Translations under genes and position numbers: made by a program | Source: Parabacteroides acidifaciens | GTDB taxonomy: Bacteria > Bacteroidota > Bacteroidia > Bacteroidales > Tannerellaceae | DNA: 64,000 bases | Assembly: GCF_003363715.1 (NCBI RefSeq) | Contig: NZ_QREV01000005.1 | Span: 107,095-171,094, forward strand | Reading direction: 5' to 3' | Notes under the pieces: model-generated | Databases searched by the model: none | The model's input: only the letters and a program-made list of their open reading frames with translations | What the model was told of the DNA's origin: nothing | Shown here: positions 43,292 to 50,250 of the stretch, piece by piece | How the letters are laid out: the number at the start of each line of letters is the position of its first letter | Position numbering within the stretch: position 1 is the stretch's first letter

Positions 43292-44948
43292 GTTGGCTAA
43301 ATATTATTTGATTTTGTTTTATGGAATAACAGGGATCCTTTTCTATCTGTTATCTGCTTATACTCCTTTAATGGCAGATGATTTTCCATATGCATATGTT
43401 TTTAATGAAGAAGGTACTAATATTTTGTCTCCTATAACTACTGTTAAAGATATTATCATCTCTCAGTACCACCATTATTTTATAGCTAATGGCCGGAGTG
43501 TTGTTCATTTTGGGGAGCAATTCTTTGTCGGGATTTTAGGTAGAAGTTATTTTAATGTATTTAATACTTTGATTTTTCTTTTACTTTTGTATGGTGGTAG
43601 TTATTTGATTTCTAACAAAAGAAAATTGACTGCTTCTTTTATCTTATTTTTATTAGTATGGTTTTTTATCCCTGTTCCAGGGGAAACTTTATTATGGACT
43701 GCTGGAAGTTTTAATTATTTATGGTCTACAACACTTGTTGTTTTATTTCTTTGCTTAATAAAGAGACCCAGTAGCTGGCTAAATAAATTTTGGCTTTTCC
43801 CTTTTCTGTTTTTAATAGGTGTATTTTGTGGTTGGACACATGAGGGATTATCTGCAGGTGTATCAGGTGCTTTATTTATTTATTACTGTTTGGATTATAA
43901 AAAGTTTACTGGGAAAATAATACCTTTAGTTGTTGGCTTTTGGCTGGGAACTGTATTGGTTTTGTTTGCTCCGAGTATCTGGGACCGAGCACAAGGAGCT
44001 TTAGAAGAGAGCAATCTTATTAGTATTCTGGCTGTGAGAGTTCGTTTTTTGATGTATACCAAATTGTTCCCGTTCTTAATTGTAGTAATGATTTATCTGT
44101 TTTTTAGGAAAAGGTTACGTTTAAAAAAACTTTTGAAAGAAAATACTCTTTTATGCTGGATTATCCTTTTTGAGTTTTTATTTGGTTGTATGATCGGATT
44201 GCAATCTATTCGGCAAGTTTTTTTTATTGAACTATTTTCAGCTATTTTGTTAGGACGTATATTTTGTGATTATTTAGATGTAAAATCTGTCCTGCTGAAA
44301 AAAATACTATATCCGGCTTTAGTACTACTTTTTATTACTGATTATTCCTCTGTCTTGAGAGCTTGTAATATTAATTACAAATTATATCAGGAAATATTTA
44401 ATGCATCTATGAGATCAAAAGAAGACGTAATAGCTTCTTCTTATAAGAGGCAAGCCACATTTTTTACAACTCATGATTCAAACCGTTTTGTACATGCTTA
44501 TTTTTTCACTCATAATCCTGCGTATTATTTGAATAGTATGCTTGCGTTTTATGTTCATAAATCGCATTTAGTTATTTTGCCAGAAGATATATATGTTAAT
44601 TTGTATCAAGCAGATCATTTTTGTAACGAATCAAATTTTGTTTTAGAAAATATATATACAAAACCTGATATTGATTTTTATGTGATGCCAATCGCTCCAG
44701 ATTCGATTGATTATGAAAAAGATGACGTGTTTTATGCTTTTGATGCAATACAATTAGATGAGCTACCTTGGTATATGAAAATGCTTCGTCCATTTGTGAA
44801 AAGATTAAATCCTCCGGAGTCCATGACGGTTTCCTCTGCTGTGACCCGGTTGAAGACATTACACGGTGATTATCTTTTGATCGACAAGCCGTATTTTATG
44901 GATATGGGAGTCAAAGTTAAGGATATTAGATTGGTCCAACAGGAATAA
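43278..44948 (+). CDS. DUF6056-type integral membrane protein (GT-C-like)
   Basis: About 556 residues from ATG 43278, which overlaps the GT4 stop; the frame opens at 43230. About 10-11 membrane helices are followed by a C-terminal soluble domain (about 390-556). MADDFPYAYVFNEEG after the first helix places acidic residues in the first external loop, as in GT-C glycosyltransferases. With GtrA and a GtrB-like enzyme next, it may be the serotype-specific glucosyltransferase of a Gtr module, or the Wzy polymerase. No match to named Wzy families. Confidence 0.7.
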   Translation: MKDYKLAKYYLILFYGITGILFYLLSAYTPLMADDFPYAYVFNEEGTNILSPITTVKDIIISQYHHYFIANGRSVVHFGEQFFVGILGRSYFNVFNTLIFLLLLYGGSYLISNKRKLTASFILFLLVWFFIPVPGETLLWTAGSFNYLWSTTLVVLFLCLIKRPSSWLNKFWLFPFLFLIGVFCGWTHEGLSAGVSGALFIYYCLDYKKFTGKIIPLVVGFWLGTVLVLFAPSIWDRAQGALEESNLISILAVRVRFLMYTKLFPFLIVVMIYLFFRKRLRLKKLLKENTLLCWIILFEFLFGCMIGLQSIRQVFFIELFSAILLGRIFCDYLDVKSVLLKKILYPALVLLFITDYSSVLRACNINYKLYQEIFNASMRSKEDVIASSYKRQATFFTTHDSNRFVHAYFFTHNPAYYLNSMLAFYVHKSHLVILPEDIYVNLYQADHFCNESNFVLENIYTKPDIDFYVMPIAPDSIDYEKDDVFYAFDAIQLDELPWYMKMLRPFVKRLNPPESMTVSSAVTRLKTLHGDYLLIDKPYFMDMGVKVKDIRLVQQE

Positions 44949-44964
44949 TCGTTGAAATTTGATT

Positions 44965-45372
44965 ATGGAAAAAGGCATAGGAACCTATTGGGAGGATTTG
45001 CCATTACAATGGCGTGAATTTATCAAGTTTGGTATTGTTGGAGTTTTTGCAACAATTGTTCATTATGGTGTTTATTTATTGATATATATTTACGTTCCTG
45101 TAAATGTTGCTTATACGATAGGTTATATAGTTAGTTTCTTGTTGAATTTTGCTCTCTCTTCTTATTTTACATTTGGAGTGAAGCCTACAATTCGAAAAGG
45201 AATTGGATTTGGAATGAGTCATGGGGTTAATTATTTACTCCATATGTTCTTCCTGAATTTATTTATTTGGTTAGGAGTTGGTAAAGAGATTGCTCCGTTT
45301 CCGGTATTTCTGATTGTTATACCGATAAATTTCTTGTTAGTACGTTTTGTCTTTAAATCCACGAAGATATGA
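44965..45372 (+). CDS. gtrA: GtrA-family membrane protein
   Basis: About 135 residues with four membrane helices (IKFGIVGVFATIVHYGVYLL, then VAYTIGYIVSFLLNFALSSYFTF split at 20). GtrA proteins are thought to flip a polyprenyl-phosphate-linked sugar. A TTG opens the frame two codons earlier. It overlaps the next gene by ATGA, as in phage gtrABC clusters. Confidence 0.9.
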   Translation: MEKGIGTYWEDLPLQWREFIKFGIVGVFATIVHYGVYLLIYIYVPVNVAYTIGYIVSFLLNFALSSYFTFGVKPTIRKGIGFGMSHGVNYLLHMFFLNLFIWLGVGKEIAPFPVFLIVIPINFLLVRFVFKSTKI

Positions 45373-46307
45373 AAAAAGTAACAATCTTGATACCTTGTTA
45401 TAATGAACAGGAATCGTTACTCACTCTTTATGCGAGGCTAAAGCTACTGATGGATGCAAATGTTTCTTACTGTTGGGAAATATTGTTTGTCAATGATGGG
45501 AGTAAGGATAATACGATTCATATAATAAAACAGCTTCATTATAAGGACTCACGGATTTCATATGTTGATCTTTCCCGTAATTACGGGAAAGAAGCCGCCA
45601 TGCTTGCCGGCTTTGATTATGCTACTGGTGATTGTATGGTCATTATGGATGCAGATCTGCAACATCCGCCGGAGTTGATCCCTGGAATGTTAATGCTCTG
45701 GGAAGAAGGGTATGATGATGTGTATGCTAAAAGAAAGAGTAGAGGAAAAGAGAGCTGGATGAGAAAACAGTTTTCTTTGCTATATTACAAGATATTACAG
45801 AAAACAACACGAGTAGAAATTTTACAAAATGTAGGCGATTTTCGCTTATTGGATCGGAAATGTATAGATGTATTGAGAACATTACGTGAGAGCCAACGGT
45901 ATACTAAAGGTATGTTTTGTTGGATAGGCTTTAAAAAGAAAGAGATAGAATTTGAACAATGTGATCGTTTGGCTGGTACATCTTCATGGAATTTTTGGAG
46001 TCTATTTAGTTTAGCAATAGAGGGTATAACATCTTTTACAACAGCACCTCTTAGGTTATCTACTGTTGTTGGCTTTTTTATTTCTATTATAGCTTTTATC
46101 TATATGTGCTATATTTTAGCTAAAACATTGATATATGGAGATCCTGTTCAAGGATTCCCGACATTGATGATTGTTATTTTGTTTCTGGGAGGGGTACAAT
46201 TACTGTCACTAGGCATTATTGGTGAATATTTAGGACGTATTTTCTATGAAACGAAGAATAGGCCTGTTTATGTGGTTAGGGAATATAGTGGAGAAATAAA
46301 GAATTAA
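45369..46307 (+). CDS. GtrB-like polyprenyl-phosphate glycosyltransferase
   Basis: 312 residues: GT2 domain with LIPCYNEQESLLTLYARL, FVNDGSKDNT and MDADLQHPPELIPGM, then two C-terminal membrane helices (about 235-258 and 270-292). This is the DPMS/GtrB architecture, making undecaprenyl-phosphate glucose or mannose from an NDP-sugar. It completes the DUF6056-GtrA-GtrB set. The end of the AT-rich block. Confidence 0.93.
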   Translation: MKKVTILIPCYNEQESLLTLYARLKLLMDANVSYCWEILFVNDGSKDNTIHIIKQLHYKDSRISYVDLSRNYGKEAAMLAGFDYATGDCMVIMDADLQHPPELIPGMLMLWEEGYDDVYAKRKSRGKESWMRKQFSLLYYKILQKTTRVEILQNVGDFRLLDRKCIDVLRTLRESQRYTKGMFCWIGFKKKEIEFEQCDRLAGTSSWNFWSLFSLAIEGITSFTTAPLRLSTVVGFFISIIAFIYMCYILAKTLIYGDPVQGFPTLMIVILFLGGVQLLSLGIIGEYLGRIFYETKNRPVYVVREYSGEIKN

Positions 46308-46499
46308 TTTATTGAGGGCTTACATTACAAATATACTGATTTATAATAAACTCAAAAGTCATTTCCATACCGGAATAACTTTAATCATTTTATTCTCAAC
46401 CTCTAATATTTGTTCGCTTTCGTGTGTAATAATCATCAACCTTTTACACTATAACACGAATATATAAGATCAAAAGAACAACAAGAAAAATAAGTAACG

Positions 46500-46820
46500 A
46501 TGAAACGAGATGAATTATTAAAGAATCCGGTATATTGGACAACAGCTCTTCAGATGGAATTATACCGCCAGATAAATGTATTTATGCAAAAGCGGGGCAT
46601 GAATAAGACACAGTTGGCAGAATATCTCGGTTGTTCGAAGGGGTATGTGACACAGCTTCTTTCCGGTGATTATGATCATAAGATTAGTAAATTCGTTGAG
46701 TTGTCTTTGGCTATCGGAAAAATACCGGAGTTTAGTTTTATAGATGTGGACGAATATATTGAAAGCGAAAATTCGCTTTATGTCAGTACCGTCTCATCGA
46801 GTAGCTGCACGAGTGTGTGA
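46500..46820 (+). CDS. XRE-family helix-turn-helix protein
   Basis: 106 residues; HTH at about 24-70 (MQKRGMNKTQLAEYLGCSKG, YVTQLLSGDYDHKISKFVEL). The start MKRDELLKNPVYWTTALQME is typical of a Bacteroidetes XRE group. A shifted frame continues from 46780 for 45 codons (MSVPSHRVAARVCDI...), so the C-terminus may have been altered by a frameshift. A regulatory role is likely; it is followed by a decayed AlbA_2 gene. Confidence 0.75.
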   Translation: MKRDELLKNPVYWTTALQMELYRQINVFMQKRGMNKTQLAEYLGCSKGYVTQLLSGDYDHKISKFVELSLAIGKIPEFSFIDVDEYIESENSLYVSTVSSSSCTSV

Positions 46821-46918
46821 CATCATCCATACGAAAACCGAAGGTACAGTTTTGAATGCAATTATCCTTCCTCCAATCAATTTAGTAAATATGATCGAAA
46901 AAGGGATGCCTGTGTAAG

Positions 46919-47386
46919 AAAGTACAGATACGGGTTTATGATGATAAGTTGGTGATTGGTAACGAAGCTCGTTTGCAGGATATCACGGTAGAGGATTTAT
47001 CCAGATCCCATCCTTCAAGGCCACATAATAAAGTGATTGCCGATGTCTTTTATAATTATAAAACTGGTTTTATCGAAAGTTGGGGGAGAGGGACGCAACG
47101 GATTATCGACACATGTATAAAAGAAGGATTACCCGCTCCTGTTTATGAGTATAAGATGGGCTTTTTATATCTGATATTTTCAAATGAGCGGATAAATGAG
47201 TTGACGGAAATGGAGCAGAAAGTGTATGATCTGATTCGCCTGGATCCGCACATACGTCAATCGGATTTGGCTGTGCAGTTGGACTTGACAGAGTAATATA
47301 TTCGTAAGATCGTAGAACATTTAAGGGACGGAATGTTTATTGAAAGAGTGGGGGCTCGAAAGAATGGATTTTGGAAAGTAAAGTAA
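46919..47386 (+). pseudogene. AlbA_2/RecG-like ATP-binding gene, C-terminal remnant
   Basis: The frame encodes only the C-terminal third: QIRVYDDKLVIGNEARL, NKVIADVFYNYKTGFIESWG, RGTQRIIDTCIKEGLP, then a winged helix. An in-frame TAA at 47294 interrupts it, after which YIRKIVEHLRDGMF continues to 47386. No N-terminal domain is found upstream. A terminator follows. Confidence 0.85.
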
Positions 47387-47408
47387 GACGTTTTTGGGGG
47401 ATCTATTG

Positions 47409-47456
47409 AACTAAAAACACCTATGTTTTGTCATCAAAGCATAGGTGTTTTTAGTT
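47409..47456. terminator. Strong bidirectional hairpin terminator
   Basis: Arms 47409-47425 and 47440-47456 are perfect complements (17 bp); the stem can extend five more pairs inward with one mismatch. A/T runs in both arms give a T tract in either direction. It separates the polysaccharide locus side from the next AlbA_2 gene. Confidence 0.85.
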
Positions 47457-47569
47457 TATCATGAATGTTAATCGGCTAAATGGAAAAAGGTTTTATGCGC
47501 AAATAAAGAAAAATAACGACAAATAAGTTGAATTTCAGAAAGGAAGGATATAGAATACTTAATAATTCT

Positions 47570-47577
47570 TATATTTG
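47570..47577 (+). promoter_or_regulatory. -7 box (TATATTTG) of the second AlbA_2 gene
   Basis: TATATTTG fits TAnnTTTG, about 61 bases before the ATG at 47639. Confidence 0.5.
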
Positions 47578-47638
47578 TTCTGTATCTATGGAAAGGACTG
47601 GTTTAGTCAAAATTGTTGAATAATATAATTAAAAATGG

Positions 47639-49216
47639 ATGGCCTTGCATATTAATATAGAACAGCTACTATCTACTCGGACAATAGAAAGCAATCGCAT
47701 TGAATTTAAAGAAGGGTGGAATCCTGCTCCTATCTATCGGACGATATGTGCTTTTGCAAATGATTTTGACAATATCGGAGGAGGATATATCGTTATTGGT
47801 ATCAGAGAGAAAGACGGTATTGCTGCCCGTCCTGTATGTGGGTTGGAAGAGGAACAAATTGATAAGATCCAAAGAGAGATATTGCAGTTTAATAATTTGA
47901 TAGAACCAGTATATTTCCCGAAAGTTTCAATTGAAGAGATTGATGATCGTAAAGTCCTTGTGATCTGGGTCCCAGGTGGCTCAAATCGACCTTATAAGGT
48001 TCCGGATGATGTGAAGGCAAAAAATAAAACTTATAATTATTATATCCGTTATAATTCGTCATCGATTATTGCAAAAGGAGAAAATGAGCAGGAATTGATA
48101 AGTTTATGTAATCAAATACCTTTCGATGACAGAGTTAATCAGAGTGCTACGATAAATGATATTTCAGGGACGTTGGTCCGGGATTTTTTAATCCGAACAA
48201 AAAGTAAGTTGGTGGATCAATTGGAAAGTATGAGTTTATCGGATATCCTTGCTCGGATGGATCTCATAGTCGGTCCACAGGAAAGAGTTTTGCCGAAGAA
48301 TGTAGCTTTGATGCTTTTTAATTATGAACCGTATCGATTTTTCCCTTATACACAAATTGATATTGTAATTTACCCGGAAGGCAAAATGGAAAATCCTTCG
48401 AGTATAATTGAGATACCTTCGATAAAAGGGCCAGTGCATTTGATGATTGCAGAAGCGTTGAATTATCTGAAAACGAATGTGATTAAAGAGAAAATTAAAA
48501 AAGTTCCAAATCAGGCGGAAGCAATAAAGTTTTATAATTATCCGTATCAGGCGTTGGAAGAGGCAGTTGTGAATGCTCTTTATCATAGGAATTACCAAGA
48601 AAGAGAACCTGTTGAAATCGTAATTAATCCTGATAAAATAGAGATAATCAGCTATAATGGTCCTGATCGGTCAATCCATATCTCTGATTTGAAAGCGGGA
48701 AATAATATACGGGCTCGTAGATATCGCAACCGGAAGTTGGGAGATTATTTGAAGGAGTTGGATTTGACTGAGGGACGGGGAACCGGTATTCCTACTATAC
48801 AAAAAGAATTACAATCCAATCGTTCCGAAAGAGCTGTTTTTGAAACGGATGAAGAACGAACTTATTTTCTGGTCGAAATACCTTGCCATAAAGATTTTAT
48901 AGAACCTGAAATGAGAGAAATAGATCGTGAGGAATTAGCCAATATCCGGTTTGAATATAAGTATTTACAGAAGTATCAAAGTGTATTGTCTTTTCTGGCA
49001 TCTCATAATGCAAAGAGAGGGGAAATATTGGAGTTCATTCATGTTTCTGATAATTATTATAATAAAACGAAATATATAAGTACATTGTTAAGTTATGGAC
49101 TAATAGAAATGACCAAGGAGAATTTGCAAGATCCTAATCAAGGCTATCGAATTACGGAAAAAGGCTCGCGCTACCTTGAAATACTTAAGAAAGAGCAATT
49201 TTCAGGTAAAGAGTAG
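47639..49216 (+). CDS. AlbA_2-domain ATP-binding protein, second intact copy
   Basis: 525 residues: AlbA_2 domain (about 5-130, ESNRIEFKEGWNPAPIYRTI, then GGGYIVIGIREKDG), HATPase_c_4 with EEAVVNALYHRNYQEREPVE and GDYLKELDLTEGRGTGIPTI, and a C-terminal winged helix (about 440-515). It is clearly a different subfamily from the protein at 26708 (AICAFAND rather than AFCNTDGG). Function unknown; related genes are found with mobile or defence genes. It stands alone between a terminator and a TTAG repeat tract. Confidence 0.87.
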   Translation: MALHINIEQLLSTRTIESNRIEFKEGWNPAPIYRTICAFANDFDNIGGGYIVIGIREKDGIAARPVCGLEEEQIDKIQREILQFNNLIEPVYFPKVSIEEIDDRKVLVIWVPGGSNRPYKVPDDVKAKNKTYNYYIRYNSSSIIAKGENEQELISLCNQIPFDDRVNQSATINDISGTLVRDFLIRTKSKLVDQLESMSLSDILARMDLIVGPQERVLPKNVALMLFNYEPYRFFPYTQIDIVIYPEGKMENPSSIIEIPSIKGPVHLMIAEALNYLKTNVIKEKIKKVPNQAEAIKFYNYPYQALEEAVVNALYHRNYQEREPVEIVINPDKIEIISYNGPDRSIHISDLKAGNNIRARRYRNRKLGDYLKELDLTEGRGTGIPTIQKELQSNRSERAVFETDEERTYFLVEIPCHKDFIEPEMREIDREELANIRFEYKYLQKYQSVLSFLASHNAKRGEILEFIHVSDNYYNKTKYISTLLSYGLIEMTKENLQDPNQGYRITEKGSRYLEILKKEQFSGKE

Positions 49217-49288
49217 TTAGTAAGTTAGTTAGTAAGTTAGTTAGTTAGTTAGTTAGTAAGTTAGTTAGTAAGTTAGTTAGTAAGTTAG
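49214..49288 (+). repeat. TTAG/TAAG tandem tract
   Basis: About 19 four-base units, arranged mainly as the 12-base unit TTAGTTAGTAAG, with one expansion of five TTAG in a row. It begins at the AlbA_2 stop codon (TAG) and is followed by normal sequence at 49289. Length is likely variable between strains. Confidence 0.95.
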
Positions 49289-49426
49289 TTGGCGTTCATC
49301 CCTGTTAACTGGTACGACGCCTACTTCACTTCCAAATAAGCAAAGGACCTGGTTCACTTTATCCAACCGGAGCGATTCTTTTCCTTGTTCCAGTTCACGA
49401 CAAAGCGTAAGCCTACACCTGTTTTG

Positions 49427-49456
49427 TTTGACTCTTGAATATCTTTCTTATCTTTG
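49427..49456 (+). promoter_or_regulatory. Promoter of the GT2-YfhO pair
   Basis: TTTG at 49427-49430, 18 bases, then TATCTTTG at 49449-49456, a good match to the Bacteroidetes -33/-7 consensus. The leader to the ATG at 49488 is about 25 bases. Confidence 0.75.
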
Positions 49457-49487
49457 CACAGAAACAAAAATAGATCACTAAGTCTAT

Positions 49488-50246
49488 ATGCAGCAACCTT
49501 TATTCTCAATCATAACAATTACATATAACGCATCACGTTGGGCGGAACAGACTTTTCTGAACGTGTTGAGCCAGTCGTATCCACATATCGAGTATATCGT
49601 GATAGACGGCGGGTCGACGGATGGAACTGTCGATATTATCAAACGGTATGAATCGGGGTTTGCCTATTGGGTGAGCGAACCGGATAAGGGTATTTATGAT
49701 GCGATGAATAAGGGGCTTCAAAAGGCGACGGGCGATTATGTCTGGTTTATCAATGCCGGTGATTCTTTATGTACGGCGGATACGGTCCAGCGGGTAGCTT
49801 CCCTGATACAAAAGAGGAAGGCTTTGCCGGATGTGGTCTATGGCGAAACGAATATTGTGGATGAGGAAGGCCGGTCGTTAGGACTCAGGCGGCTTAAGGC
49901 TCCCCGGATGCTTTCGTGGAAGAGTTTTCGGATGGGGATGTTGGTTTGTCACCAGTCGTTTATAACAAAACGTACGATTGCTCCGTTATATGATTTACAA
50001 TATCGCTACTCTGCCGATTTTGACTGGTGTATCCGTTGCATGAAGCAGGCCGGGGTGTTGTATAATACGCATCTCACCCTGTCCAATTTTCTGGATGGAG
50101 GGACGAGTACGATGCAAAGAAAAGCATCATTGCGAGAACGATATGCGATTATGTGCAAATATTATGGTACTTTTGCTACGGTTTTGCTTCATGGGTGGTT
50201 TGCTGTCCGTTTCTATACGGCCAAACTTCTGAAAGGGCGCGTTTGA
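49488..50246 (+). CDS. Family 2 glycosyltransferase (WcaA-like)
   Basis: 252 residues: SIITITYNASRWAEQTFLN, VIDGGSTDGTVDIIKRYESG, GIYDAMNKGLQKATGDYVWF and INAGDSL, a well-known Bacteroides GT2 subfamily. No membrane segment. GC content is visibly higher than in the capsule block. Next gene starts 5 bases after its stop. Confidence 0.93.
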   Translation: MQQPLFSIITITYNASRWAEQTFLNVLSQSYPHIEYIVIDGGSTDGTVDIIKRYESGFAYWVSEPDKGIYDAMNKGLQKATGDYVWFINAGDSLCTADTVQRVASLIQKRKALPDVVYGETNIVDEEGRSLGLRRLKAPRMLSWKSFRMGMLVCHQSFITKRTIAPLYDLQYRYSADFDWCIRCMKQAGVLYNTHLTLSNFLDGGTSTMQRKASLRERYAIMCKYYGTFATVLLHGWFAVRFYTAKLLKGRV

Positions 50247-50250
50247 TAGT

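Noticed and set aside
46500..47386. XRE plus downstream frame as a toxin-antitoxin pair
   Set aside because: The downstream frame is a truncated AlbA_2/RecG-like ATPase with an in-frame stop, not a toxin family.
49214..49288. Possible CRISPR-like array
   Set aside because: Units are four bases and contiguous without spacers; it is a simple tandem repeat. No cas genes are present.
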